The notes under the pieces are model-generated. The model searched no databases. It saw nothing but the letters and a program-made list of their open reading frames with translations, and had not been told where the DNA came from. A stretch of DNA of 64,000 nt, taken from Flavobacterium sharifuzzamanii (GTDB lineage: Bacteria; Bacteroidota; Bacteroidia; Flavobacteriales; Flavobacteriaceae). Below, in pieces: positions 7,446 through 16,996 of this stretch. A program made the translations under genes and the position numbers. Location of the stretch: positions 62,001 to 126,000 of the forward strand of contig NZ_QJGZ01000033.1 of the NCBI RefSeq assembly GCF_003254585.1. The letters are read 5' to 3'. How positions within the stretch are numbered: position 1 is the stretch's first letter; each line of letters begins with the position of its first letter.

Positions 7446-8261
7446 ATGAATAAAGATCAACTACTTACAAAGCTGTGGGAGCAATATGTTGAAATTACTC
7501 CGTCGGCATTAAAAATTCATGAACTCCTGGAAGACAAGGGAGAAGAAATTAAAAATGATCATATCGCAATTCGTACTTTCAATGATAAGCGTGTGAATAT
7601 CCAAGTTTTAGAAAAGCCATTTCTAAATGTTGGTTACGAGGCAAAAGGAGAGTATCATTTTGAAACCAAAAAGCTTTTTGCAAAGCATTACGAGCATGCA
7701 ACTGATAAAGACGCACCAAGAATTTTTATTTCTGAACTGGAATTAGAAAAATGTTCTGCAGAATTACAGGCTACAGTGGCTAATTTACTAGACAGTTGTG
7801 ATCAAAATGCGTTTAATAATCCAGAATTGATTTTAAGCGGATCTGTTTGGAACGGAAATTCACAAGCAGTTTACAAATCATTATTGGAAGAATCTGAATA
7901 TGCGGCTTGGATGTATGTGTATGGTTTTAGAGCGAATCACTTTACAATCAATACCAATGCTTTAAAAGGATTTAAAACTTTAGAAGAATTGAATAATTTC
8001 CTAGAATCTAGCGGATGGGAATTGAATGCATCTGGAGGAAAAATTAAAGGAACTCCAGAACAGCTTTTGGAACAATCGAGCACATTGGCTGATTTATACG
8101 ATATTGATTTTGAAGAAGGAACGTTAAAAGTGCCGTCATGCTATTATGAATTTGCATTGCGTTATCCGATGGCGAACGGAGAATTATATCAAGGTTTTGT
8201 GGCTTCATCAGCAGATAAAATATTTGAAAGCACCGATGTAAAGCTTCAAAAAACGTTATAA
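7446..8261 (+). CDS. DUF1338 family 2-oxoadipate dioxygenase/decarboxylase (HglS-like)
   Basis: A 271-residue protein of the DUF1338 family. Characterised members (HglS of Pseudomonas and plant relatives) are Fe(II) enzymes that turn 2-oxoadipate into D-2-hydroxyglutarate in lysine breakdown. The expected metal ligands are visible: H39 in NDHIAIRTF, H165 in RANHFTINTNAL and E235 in YYEFALRYP. It is clearly shorter than the proteobacterial enzyme (over 440 residues), a compact form that I believe is usual in Bacteroidota. It is followed after 37 bp by an ALDH7 gene acting earlier in the same pathway and is divergent from an Lrp regulator. A D-2-hydroxyglutarate dehydrogenase candidate lies at 21776. 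Family sure; reaction strongly inferred. Confidence 0.88.
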   Translation: MNKDQLLTKLWEQYVEITPSALKIHELLEDKGEEIKNDHIAIRTFNDKRVNIQVLEKPFLNVGYEAKGEYHFETKKLFAKHYEHATDKDAPRIFISELELEKCSAELQATVANLLDSCDQNAFNNPELILSGSVWNGNSQAVYKSLLEESEYAAWMYVYGFRANHFTINTNALKGFKTLEELNNFLESSGWELNASGGKIKGTPEQLLEQSSTLADLYDIDFEEGTLKVPSCYYEFALRYPMANGELYQGFVASSADKIFESTDVKLQKTL

Positions 8262-8298
8262 TATTCATTTAGTATAAAAAGAACAATTAAAAGTCACA

Positions 8299-9852
8299 AT
8301 GACGAATACAGAATTGCAGTTTGGTATAAAAGAAGCTTTAGAGCAGCTAAATATAAAAGAAGTTAATAATGGAACTTGGACAGGGCTTAATAATTTTTCT
8401 GATGGGGAAATTTTAGAAAGCTACTCGCCAGTAGATGGAAAATTAATCGGAAAGGTTAAAACATCAAGTGCAGCTGATTACGAAAAAGTAATGGAATCGG
8501 CGACTGATGCTTTCAAGCAATTTAGATTAATGCCAGCGCCTCAGCGTGGAGAAATCGTGCGTCAGTTTGGTGAAAAATTACGCAAAAATAAGGAAGCTTT
8601 AGGTAAACTGGTTTCTTATGAAATGGGAAAATCACTTCAGGAAGGTTATGGTGAAGTTCAAGAAATGATTGATATCTGTGATTTTGCGGTTGGACTTTCG
8701 CGTCAACTGCACGGATTAACAATGCATTCAGAAAGACCAGGACACAGAATGTACGAGCAGTACCATTCTCTGGGAGTTGTCGGAATCATTTCGGCATTTA
8801 ACTTTCCAGTGGCTGTTTGGGCTTGGAATACGGCTCTAGCTTGGATTTGTGGCGATGTCTGCGTTTGGAAACCTTCAGAAAAAACGCCTCTTTGTGCAGT
8901 TGCTTGCCAAAATATTATGGCAGAGGTTATAAAAGAGAACAATTTGCCTGAGGGAATTTCATGCTTGATTACGGGAGATTATAAAATTGGAGAATTGCTA
9001 ACCAATGATAAACGTATTCCGTTAATCTCGGCTACTGGTTCTACGCGAATGGGTAAAATTGTAGCGCAGGTAGTTGCAGGACGTTTTGGAAAATCGTTAC
9101 TGGAATTAGGCGGAAATAACGCCATTATTGTAACGCCAGATGCAGATATTAAAATGACCGTTATTGGTGCTGTTTTTGGTGCTGTTGGTACAGCAGGACA
9201 AAGATGTACTTCTACACGCCGTTTAATTATTCATGAAAGCATTTATGAAAAAGTTAAAGAAGCTCTGATTTCTGCTTATGGACAATTGCGCATCGGGAAT
9301 CCTTTAGACGAAAAAAATCATGTAGGACCTCTTATCGATAAGCAAGCAGTTGAATTGTATAATGATGCTTTGAAAAAAGTGGTAGAACAAGGTGGCAAAA
9401 TTTTGGTTGATGGCGGAGTACTTTCTGGTGATGGATATGAAAGTGGCTGCTATGTAAAACCAGCAATTGCTGAGGCTGATAATTCTTTTGAAATTGTACA
9501 GCACGAAACTTTTGCTCCTGTCTTATACTTAATAAAATATTCAGGAACTGTTGAAGCTGCAATTGAAATGCAAAATGGTGTAATGCAAGGACTTTCTTCT
9601 GCAATTATGACAAATAATTTAAGAGAAGCCGAATTATTCCTGTCTGTTACAGGTTCTGATTGTGGTATTGCAAATGTAAATATAGGAACCTCTGGAGCTG
9701 AAATTGGAGGTGCTTTTGGCGGTGAGAAAGAAACTGGTGGTGGCCGGGAATCTGGATCTGATGCTTGGAAAATTTACATGAGAAGGCAAACCAACACAAT
9801 CAATTATACTACAAGTTTGCCTTTAGCTCAAGGAATAAAATTTGACTTGTAA
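8299..9852 (+). CDS. ALDH7-type 2-aminoadipate-6-semialdehyde dehydrogenase
   Basis: A 517-residue NAD(P)-dependent aldehyde dehydrogenase of the antiquitin (ALDH7) type. It oxidises 2-aminoadipate 6-semialdehyde, in equilibrium with piperideine-6-carboxylate, to 2-aminoadipate. Catalytic residues: C303 in AGQRCTSTRR and E269 in LLELGGNNA; cofactor-site motifs include FNFPVAVWAWNTALA and WKPSEKTPL. The ALDH7-typical GNNAIIV and the C-terminal EIGGAFGGEKETGGGRESGS are present. It follows the DUF1338 gene by 37 bp and is probably co-transcribed. The semialdehyde could come from lysine or, given the kinase/phospholyase fusion at 19309, from 5-hydroxylysine. Close relatives with other substrates cannot be excluded. 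Confidence 0.9.
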   Translation: MTNTELQFGIKEALEQLNIKEVNNGTWTGLNNFSDGEILESYSPVDGKLIGKVKTSSAADYEKVMESATDAFKQFRLMPAPQRGEIVRQFGEKLRKNKEALGKLVSYEMGKSLQEGYGEVQEMIDICDFAVGLSRQLHGLTMHSERPGHRMYEQYHSLGVVGIISAFNFPVAVWAWNTALAWICGDVCVWKPSEKTPLCAVACQNIMAEVIKENNLPEGISCLITGDYKIGELLTNDKRIPLISATGSTRMGKIVAQVVAGRFGKSLLELGGNNAIIVTPDADIKMTVIGAVFGAVGTAGQRCTSTRRLIIHESIYEKVKEALISAYGQLRIGNPLDEKNHVGPLIDKQAVELYNDALKKVVEQGGKILVDGGVLSGDGYESGCYVKPAIAEADNSFEIVQHETFAPVLYLIKYSGTVEAAIEMQNGVMQGLSSAIMTNNLREAELFLSVTGSDCGIANVNIGTSGAEIGGAFGGEKETGGGRESGSDAWKIYMRRQTNTINYTTSLPLAQGIKFDL

Positions 9853-9910
9853 AATCTTTAGAGCCAGCTAAAGCTTAACAAAAAATAGCAACGAGAATAC
9901 TGCATTTTGT

Positions 9911-9938
9911 TTGATAATGTTTTTTAAGGCATTATCAA
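9911..9938. repeat. stem-loop ahead of the SusC gene
   Basis: Arms TTGATAATG (9911-9919) and CATTATCAA (9930-9938) in the 164-bp gap between the ALDH7 and SusC genes. No long T-run follows. It could tune read-through or mRNA stability between catabolic and transport genes. Confidence 0.35.
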
Positions 9939-10016
9939 GCAAGATGTATATACATGCAATACAAAAACTAAAAAATTAAAAACCTAAAAAATTTACTAAC
10001 TTAAACCATTACCAAG

Positions 10017-13000
10017 ATGAACAAAAAACTAATTAGGGTAATTTACTTTATTCCTCTGCTGTTATGTTTGTGGCTGCCAAACATCAGTTTTGCACAAGCA
10101 CAAAAAACAATTTCAGGAAAAGTGACGGATGACAAAAATAATACGTTGCCTGGCGTAAGTATTTCGATCAAAGATTCTAAATACAATGCTGGGACAGATA
10201 TTGATGGAAATTATACCTTAGTGTATCCATCGACGTTAGAGAATCCGATTATTGTTTTTTCTTATGTAGGATTTATATCCATAAGTGAGAGTATAAACAA
10301 TCGTTCAGAACTTAATGTATCTATGCAGGAAGAAACCAATAAATTGAATGAAGTTGTTATTATTGGTTATGGAACTCAAAAGAAAAGTAATGTTACGGGA
10401 GCTATTTCTACAGTTAAAAAAGAAAGTCTAGAAACTCGTGCGACAACAAGTCCATCAGAAGCACTTCAGGGCTTAGTTGCAGGTGTGAACGTGCAAAAAA
10501 GCGGTGGTGTTGCAGGTGCTTCAGTAAGTGTGAAAATTCGTGGTGTAAATACTTTTGGAGCAACAGAACCACTTTATATCATTGACGGTTTTCAGGGGTC
10601 TATTAATACTATAAATCCAACCAATATAGAATCTATGGAGGTTCTTAAAGATGGTGCCGCAGCTGCAATTTACGGATCTGTCGCTGCTAATGGTGTAATT
10701 ATCGTAACGACTAAAAATGGACAAAAAGAAGGTGTAAAAGTAGATTTCAGTTCTTTTTTAAGCATTACAAATCCATCAAAAACATTAGATATGTTAGATG
10801 CTGACGGTTATCGTACTGTCAATAAAAGAATGTATGATGAGTACAATAAATATGCAACTTCACCAAAACCGCTTCCAGCTTATATTACAGCACCATCAGA
10901 TGTAAATACAGATTGGCAGGACGAAGTTTTCCGTTCTGGTTTTACACAAAACTATGGTTTAGGAATTCAGGGAAGACAAGGAGATTTTAAATTTGCGCTT
11001 TATGGTAATTTCGTGAAGCAAAAAGGTATTGTAATAGATAACGAATTTGGTCAGCAAACAGGTAGTGCGAGAGTTAGTTTTAAAAAATCAATTTTTGATA
11101 TCGATGCAAAAATGGCGTACATGGGAACGCAAAATGCATTACCAAATTTTCAGCTAAAAGAAGTATATACCATGGCTCCTTTAGTTCCTGTTTATGACGA
11201 TACAGAGGAATACGGTTACGGACTAGCAAATAAAAATGGTTTGCCAGCAGGAACAAACCCAGTTGCTGAAGAGCATTTTAAGAAAAGTAATGATATCGGA
11301 CAAGATATCACGGCAAATATTTCGGCAACGGCAAACATTGCACCTTGGTTAAAATACAAACTGGCTTATTCTTACCGTGTAAAAAACAACCAACAGACAG
11401 CACATTTCCCTCCATATATTGCTAATCCAAAAGAGGTTCATCTTTACCCAATGCAGACAGAGTTGAGAACAACTTGGAATGAGCAAATCTTAGACAATAT
11501 TATTACTATTGATAAAACTTTCGGAAAACATGTTTTTGGTTTAATGTTGGGTAATACTTTTAACAGTCAGGCATCAAACTGGAATCAGGTTAGCGTTGAA
11601 GGAAAAACAACTGATTATACTGTAGAAAACGGACAGTTGGTTTCTATCGACCGTCCTTCTGGATTCCTTGATCCTGGTTTTGAAACAATTGGTGCTGGAA
11701 GAGGAGGAACCTATTCTGCTGACGGCTCAAAATTTGAATACAACAGAGTATCTTTCTTTAGTAGGTTAAACTACTCTTACAATGATCGTTACCTGCTTCA
11801 GGTGACAGTTAGAAAAGATGGTTCTTCTAAGTTTGGAGAAGATAGCCGTTGGGGAACTTTCCCTTCTATAGCTTTAGGATGGAAAATCGAACAAGAAGAT
11901 TTCTTCCCAAAAGATATGATTCTTTCTACTTTAAAATTGCGAGCAAGCTGGGGACAATTGGGTAACGAAGCGGCTTTAGGATATTATTCTGCAAATACGC
12001 TGATCAAAACAGGTAATTCTTTAGGGAACGGTTATGTTCAGGGCGTAGGAAGCAATCCTTGGCCGGGTAGTATTGCAACAGCATTAGAAAATAGAAATCT
12101 GCAATGGGAAACTACAGATTCCAAAAATATCGGTTTAGATTATACGCTTCTGAATGGAAAAATTAGCGGATCTATGAACTACTACTATAATGTAACAGAC
12201 AATTTATTGATTACAAAAAAACTTGCTCCATCTGCCGGAATTGATGATCCCGTTCTTAACGTAGGTAAAATTAGCAATAGAGGATTTGAGTTTGAAGTAA
12301 ATTACCGCGATCAGGTAAATGAGTTTAAATACAATGCTGGATTAAACCTTACGACGCTTAAAAACAAAGTAGAAGAATTGGCTAATGACGGACAAACTAT
12401 TTATGGAGAAGGATTGAAATACGGAGACGAGCACTTTCCAACACAAGCTCGTGTAGGAAGCCCAATAAGCGGATTCTATTTATATAAAACAGATGGTATT
12501 TTCCAATCTGCTGAAGAAGTAGCGGCTCACAATAAAAACGGTGTTTTATTACAGCCAAATGCACAGCCTGGAGATATTCGTTTTAAAGATTTGAACGGAG
12601 ATGGTGTTATAGATGAAAATGATAAAGCTTATGCTGGAACAGGATTGCCAAAACTAGAAGTAAACCTTAGTTTAGGTGCTAGCTATAAAGGATTTGATTT
12701 TTCTGCTTTGATAGGAAGCGGATGGGGTAATAAATTATACAACGGAAACAGATATTTTTATGAGTCTATGAATGCTGGAACTAACATGTTAGCTTCTACA
12801 TTAAACTCATGGACACCAGAAAACCACAGTAATATTCCGCGTGCAGTATTGCAAGATCCAAACGGAAACAGTCGTGAATCAGATCGTTTTCTTGAAAGTG
12901 GAGATTTTATCAGAATGCGCCAATTGCAATTTGGATATACTATACCAAGCAAAATGTTAGGTAAAGCAAAAATCGACAAACTTAGATTTTATGTAAGTGC

Positions 13001-13139
13001 CGAAAACTTGTTTACTATCACCAATTATTCAGGAATTGATCCAGAATTCTCTCGTAGTTCGGTAGTTAACACAGGTGTTGACCGTTTTGTTTATCCATTT
13101 ACAAGATCATTTGTTTCTGGAGTTCAGTATATATTTTAA
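10017..13139 (+). CDS. SusC/RagA-type TonB-linked outer membrane transporter
   Basis: 1040 residues. A signal peptide ends near ISFAQAQ, followed by a carboxypeptidase-regulatory-like domain (about 30-115: KTISGKVTDDKNNTLPGVSI), a TonB plug (VVIIGYGTQKK, then ALQGLVAGVNVQKSG and EPLYIIDGFQG) and a long beta-barrel ending in aromatic FVSGVQYIF. SusC proteins form the outer-membrane channel that, with a SusD lid, imports glycans or peptides using TonB energy. Its partner SusD starts 22 bp downstream. Its place between lysine/hydroxylysine enzymes and two glycosidases suggests uptake of glycosylated peptides or sugars, possibly hydroxylysine glycosides (inference). Confidence 0.95.
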   Translation: MNKKLIRVIYFIPLLLCLWLPNISFAQAQKTISGKVTDDKNNTLPGVSISIKDSKYNAGTDIDGNYTLVYPSTLENPIIVFSYVGFISISESINNRSELNVSMQEETNKLNEVVIIGYGTQKKSNVTGAISTVKKESLETRATTSPSEALQGLVAGVNVQKSGGVAGASVSVKIRGVNTFGATEPLYIIDGFQGSINTINPTNIESMEVLKDGAAAAIYGSVAANGVIIVTTKNGQKEGVKVDFSSFLSITNPSKTLDMLDADGYRTVNKRMYDEYNKYATSPKPLPAYITAPSDVNTDWQDEVFRSGFTQNYGLGIQGRQGDFKFALYGNFVKQKGIVIDNEFGQQTGSARVSFKKSIFDIDAKMAYMGTQNALPNFQLKEVYTMAPLVPVYDDTEEYGYGLANKNGLPAGTNPVAEEHFKKSNDIGQDITANISATANIAPWLKYKLAYSYRVKNNQQTAHFPPYIANPKEVHLYPMQTELRTTWNEQILDNIITIDKTFGKHVFGLMLGNTFNSQASNWNQVSVEGKTTDYTVENGQLVSIDRPSGFLDPGFETIGAGRGGTYSADGSKFEYNRVSFFSRLNYSYNDRYLLQVTVRKDGSSKFGEDSRWGTFPSIALGWKIEQEDFFPKDMILSTLKLRASWGQLGNEAALGYYSANTLIKTGNSLGNGYVQGVGSNPWPGSIATALENRNLQWETTDSKNIGLDYTLLNGKISGSMNYYYNVTDNLLITKKLAPSAGIDDPVLNVGKISNRGFEFEVNYRDQVNEFKYNAGLNLTTLKNKVEELANDGQTIYGEGLKYGDEHFPTQARVGSPISGFYLYKTDGIFQSAEEVAAHNKNGVLLQPNAQPGDIRFKDLNGDGVIDENDKAYAGTGLPKLEVNLSLGASYKGFDFSALIGSGWGNKLYNGNRYFYESMNAGTNMLASTLNSWTPENHSNIPRAVLQDPNGNSRESDRFLESGDFIRMRQLQFGYTIPSKMLGKAKIDKLRFYVSAENLFTITNYSGIDPEFSRSSVVNTGVDRFVYPFTRSFVSGVQYIF

Positions 13140-13161
13140 TTCTATTTAATAAGACATTATC

Positions 13162-14661
13162 ATGAAAAAGATATTTTTAATAGTATCCGCTATAGGTTTA
13201 TTCACGTTTGCAAGCTGTGATGACTATTTGGATAAACAATCTCCAGATGAACTTACATCAGATAATTTCTGGAGAAATAAGGCTGATGCCGAATCGGCTT
13301 TGGCTTCAACTTATTCACAATTAGAATGCGCTGTTGATGAATGGGCTTTCGCTGAAGTAAAATGGCCAGTTGAGGCTTATCGTGAAGACATAAACGAATT
13401 AGGAAGCGATGCATTAAACTACCAAAACTGGGTTGAACTTTCTACTTTTACCTACACAAACGGAAACAGCCAGTTTACTAGCTATTGGAGAATTAACTAC
13501 AGAGGAATTAGTAATGCCAATCAGGTTATTGATAAATTGCCACAGGTTCCTGCATCAAAAATAAGCGATGAAGATCGCAAGCAAATTGAGGCAGAAGCTC
13601 GTTTTTTACGTGCATACTACCACATGAAATTGATTTTGAACTGGGATAAAATTTATATCAGAAATAAATACGTTACAAAAGAAAGTGATTTAAATATTCC
13701 TTTATCAAGTCGTGCAGAAGCTTGGGATTTTATTACAAGCGAATTTAAAGCTGTAGCAGCTATTTTGCCTGCAAAACAATCTGCAGATAAAACAGGACGT
13801 GCAACAAGTGGCGCAGCAAATAGTTATTTAGGATTTGCGTATTTGACAAGATCTTATGAAGAAGCATCTCAAAAACAAGCTTTCCTAAATGAAGCACTTA
13901 CGGCATTTAGCAAAGTGCAAGGTTATGAGTTAGTTAAAGATTACGTTTCTATGTTTGACGGAACAATGAAAAACACTAAAGAATCGATTTTTGAACTTCA
14001 GTTTTCAGAAACTACAGCAAACGGAGCGTTCTATCGCAATGCACTTCATTACTGGATGGCAGCGGCTGAGCTTGGCGGATGGGATGAAATTCTTCCAAGC
14101 CCAATGCTTGTAAATGAATTCAAAAAAGAGGGAAAAATTGCGACAACAGGAAACTATGATTCACGTTTTTACAGCACAATTTTCTTTAAAGATCCTTATT
14201 TTAATGATGCTAATAATCCATTGGTATTAGGAACAACTTACGATGATAAATTTGGAGATACAGATAAACCAGTATATCGTAAATTTATTCCAAGCACACA
14301 GGAAAAAATGGATCAGGAGTTTACAGCAATCAACATTCCTTTAATGCGATATTCAAATGTATTGTTGATGCAGGCTGAAGCTCTAAATGAATTAGGACGT
14401 CCAGCAGAAGCTATTCCGTATATCAACAAAGTTCGCGCTAGAGCAGATATGCCAGCAATGACAGGAACAAGTGGTGCTGAAGTAAAAGCGCAAATCGAAC
14501 ACGAAAGAATTTTAGAATTCCCTCTTGAAAATTTCCGTTTTTACGATTTACGTCGCTGGGGGAAAACAAAGCAAGCTCTTGATGCAGTTGGACGTACAGG
14601 TTTTGACGCAGCTAAGAACAACTTTTACCCAATTCCATTAACAGAATTACAAACGAATTAA
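13162..14661 (+). CDS. SusD/RagB-type surface lipoprotein
   Basis: 499 residues. The signal peptide ends in the lipobox FASC with lipidated C19, then DDYLDKQSPDELTSDNFW, a standard SusD start. TPR-like helices follow (ARFLRAYYHMKLILNWD), with the family C-terminal FPLENFRFYDLRRWGKTKQA and NNFYPIPLTELQTN. SusD proteins sit on the cell surface over SusC and bind the substrate. The gap to the SusC gene is 22 bp, so they are one operon, closed by a strong terminator at 14685-14720. The ligand cannot be read from sequence. Confidence 0.95.
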   Translation: MKKIFLIVSAIGLFTFASCDDYLDKQSPDELTSDNFWRNKADAESALASTYSQLECAVDEWAFAEVKWPVEAYREDINELGSDALNYQNWVELSTFTYTNGNSQFTSYWRINYRGISNANQVIDKLPQVPASKISDEDRKQIEAEARFLRAYYHMKLILNWDKIYIRNKYVTKESDLNIPLSSRAEAWDFITSEFKAVAAILPAKQSADKTGRATSGAANSYLGFAYLTRSYEEASQKQAFLNEALTAFSKVQGYELVKDYVSMFDGTMKNTKESIFELQFSETTANGAFYRNALHYWMAAAELGGWDEILPSPMLVNEFKKEGKIATTGNYDSRFYSTIFFKDPYFNDANNPLVLGTTYDDKFGDTDKPVYRKFIPSTQEKMDQEFTAINIPLMRYSNVLLMQAEALNELGRPAEAIPYINKVRARADMPAMTGTSGAEVKAQIEHERILEFPLENFRFYDLRRWGKTKQALDAVGRTGFDAAKNNFYPIPLTELQTN

Positions 14662-14684
14662 TTCTCAAAATGATTTAAATATTT

Positions 14685-14720
14685 AAAAAGAATAGCCTAT
14701 ATTTCTTGGCTATTCTTTTT
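14685..14720 (+). terminator. intrinsic terminator after SusD
   Basis: Perfect 13-bp stem AAAAAGAATAGCC (14685-14697) / GGCTATTCTTTTT (14708-14720) ending in a T-run, 24 bp after the SusD stop. It separates the SusCD pair from the GH63 gene, which therefore either depends on read-through or has its own promoter. Confidence 0.85.
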
Positions 14721-14798
14721 ATCTAAAGATATTGGTCTGCTCAGTAAAATGGGCTGACCTATAGCTATATAACAACACAACACAAAAAACGACACAAC

Positions 14799-16805
14799 AT
14801 GAGCAAAAAGAAAATACTTTTTATTCTTTCATCCCTCTTTCTAATACAATCAGGTTGGTCTCAAAAAAACTTTCCAAATTTAGAATCTGCTAAAAACAGC
14901 ATTAATTATAAAGGAAATCCATCAAACGCAACGGATAGAAAACCATTAGCATTCTCAGATAAAGGAGCTTGGTTTGCATTTGGATTTTTAGAAGGTTCAA
15001 ATGTTCAGGCAGGATTTTCAGGACCTTTTTTGATGACAGAACAAAACGGAGTTTGGTTAAGTCCATCATTTGTTTCGCTAGAACTAAAAGACGAAAACAA
15101 ACAAGAAGTAATCAACTGGAAAAGTTCATTGGTTTCACAAAACAGTTTCAACAGCCATTTAGAACAACAGTTTAAAAATGACAAATTAGAAGTAAAACAG
15201 CAATTGGTATTTTTATCAGGTCATTCGGCTTTGCAAAAAACAAGCATTACAAACAAAAGCACAAAATCAATCACTATTTTTCCTTCGTATAATGCGTCTC
15301 TTTTTTTGGATGATTTACAATTGTCTAATGAAAAAAACACTTTAAAAATTGTTTCTACAAAAAGCACTGCTGTAGGATATGTTCAGTTTTTAAAAATAAA
15401 TCCTGAATTTGAAATCACCAAACAAGGATTCAAAGCACAGACAGAAAAATTGGTTTTAAAACCAAATGAAACCAAAGAAATTATCGTTTCACAAAGTTTT
15501 ATTTTTCCACAATATTCTTGGAAAACAGAAAATGAAACGATACAAAAAACGGTATTTACTACACTGTTAAACAACACACAAAAAGAAAAAGAAAAACTGT
15601 TGGCAGACCTTATTGCCAAAAAGAAAAGTATTTACAAAGATCAGATTTATTCAGATTTTGCAGCAAAATTGGTATTGACTTTACAAAACAACACAAGAAT
15701 TGCAGCTGAAGGATTAAAACACGGAGGTCTTTTTCCGAGTTATAATTACGAATGGTTTCACGGTTTTTGGGCTTGGGACAGCTGGAAACATGCCGTTGCA
15801 GTAGCGAATTATGATACCGAATTAGCCAAAAATCAAATGCGTGCTTTGTTCGATTATCAGGATCCAAATGGTTTTATTCCAGATTGCATTTACAGAAATA
15901 ATCTTCTTGAAGAAAACAATTATAGAAATACAAAAGCACCGCTTGCTGCTTGGGCAATTTGGAAGATTTATGAAAAAACGAAAGATGCTGATTTCATAAA
16001 AGAGTTTTATCAAAAGCTTACATTATATCATAACTGGTGGTACAAAGAACGCGATCATGATCAGGATGGTTTATGCGAATTTGGTTCGACAGATGGCACT
16101 GTAATCGCCGCAAAATGGGAAAGCGGAATGGATAATGCTGTGCGTTTTGATGATAGCAAAATCTTGAAAAATGACGAAAAAGCATATTCGTTAGACCAGG
16201 AAAGCGTTGATTTAAATTCGTTTTTATTTGCTGAGAAAAATTATCTGAGTAAAATGGCAACCGTTTTAAAATTAAATGATGAAGCGAAAAAATGGAAAGA
16301 CGAAAGCGACGCATTAAAACTGAAAATTCAAAAGCAATTTTGGGATGAATCAACAGGCTGGTTTTATGACACGACAATTGACGGCAAAACATTGATAAAA
16401 GCAATGGGATGTGAAGGATATTGTCCAATTTGGGCAGAAGTTGCTACTGCAGAACAGGCTAAATCAGCAAAAAACAATATGATTGATCCAGCTAGTCTGA
16501 ACACTTTTGTGCCTTTGCCAACATTGGCAGCAAATCACCCAAAGTTTAAACCTGATAACGGATATTGGAGAGGGCCAATTTGGCTTGACCAAAGTTATTT
16601 TGGTATTAACGGATTGGAAAAATACGGTTACTCAAAAGAAGCAAACGAACTGGCACATAAACTGATGCATAATGCAGAAGGTGCTTTGGATAAAGGAACT
16701 ACCATAAGAGAAAATTATCAGCCTTTAAACGGAAAAGGATTAGAAGCGTTTAACTTCAGCTGGTCGGCTTCACATTACTTAATGCTACTTTTAGAAGATA
16801 AATAA
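14799..16805 (+). CDS. GH63-type alpha-glucosidase (YgjK-like), exported
   Basis: 668 residues with a signal peptide ending near SGWSQ. An N-terminal beta-sandwich (about 25-270) is followed by an (alpha/alpha)6 barrel. Barrel landmarks are YEWFHGFWAWDSWKHA, the acid-bearing KWESGMDNAVRFD (proposed general acid D445), YWRGPIWLDQSYFGINGLE, and TTIRENYQPLNG with proposed base E638. These match GH63 enzymes such as E. coli YgjK and processing alpha-1,2-glucosidase. The family hydrolyses alpha-glucosides, including alpha-1,2 links, with inversion. Beside GH42 and a hydroxylysine kinase/phospholyase fusion, a role in removing Glc from Glc-alpha-1,2-Gal-hydroxylysine is a reasonable hypothesis. GH37 or mannosylglycerate hydrolase-like specificity is the main alternative. 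Confidence 0.85.
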   Translation: MSKKKILFILSSLFLIQSGWSQKNFPNLESAKNSINYKGNPSNATDRKPLAFSDKGAWFAFGFLEGSNVQAGFSGPFLMTEQNGVWLSPSFVSLELKDENKQEVINWKSSLVSQNSFNSHLEQQFKNDKLEVKQQLVFLSGHSALQKTSITNKSTKSITIFPSYNASLFLDDLQLSNEKNTLKIVSTKSTAVGYVQFLKINPEFEITKQGFKAQTEKLVLKPNETKEIIVSQSFIFPQYSWKTENETIQKTVFTTLLNNTQKEKEKLLADLIAKKKSIYKDQIYSDFAAKLVLTLQNNTRIAAEGLKHGGLFPSYNYEWFHGFWAWDSWKHAVAVANYDTELAKNQMRALFDYQDPNGFIPDCIYRNNLLEENNYRNTKAPLAAWAIWKIYEKTKDADFIKEFYQKLTLYHNWWYKERDHDQDGLCEFGSTDGTVIAAKWESGMDNAVRFDDSKILKNDEKAYSLDQESVDLNSFLFAEKNYLSKMATVLKLNDEAKKWKDESDALKLKIQKQFWDESTGWFYDTTIDGKTLIKAMGCEGYCPIWAEVATAEQAKSAKNNMIDPASLNTFVPLPTLAANHPKFKPDNGYWRGPIWLDQSYFGINGLEKYGYSKEANELAHKLMHNAEGALDKGTTIRENYQPLNGKGLEAFNFSWSASHYLMLLLEDK

Positions 16806-16821
16806 TAAAAAGTCAAGATTT

Positions 16822-16966
16822 AAACACATAGAAACATAGATCGGTAGATTTGTAATAGGAACGTTAAAAGATGTTTCACTTTTCTAAAGCAAACATAGCT
16901 ATGTGTTAGAAACTAGTTTCTTTCATCTATCTTTTTAGAAATAAAAACTATGTCTCTATGTGTTTA
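16822..16966. repeat. palindromic intergenic repeat, family A copy 1
   Basis: A 145-bp element with inverted ends AAACACATAGAAACATAG and CTATGTCTCTATGTGTTT. Inside are a TTTCAC box, CATAGCTATGTGTTA, and AACTAGTTT. A second copy with the same internal order is at 21615-21750. Both lie directly after genes of the same cluster. Confidence 0.75.
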
Positions 16967-16996
16967 ATTTAACTTAATAAATAACAACAGCTAACT

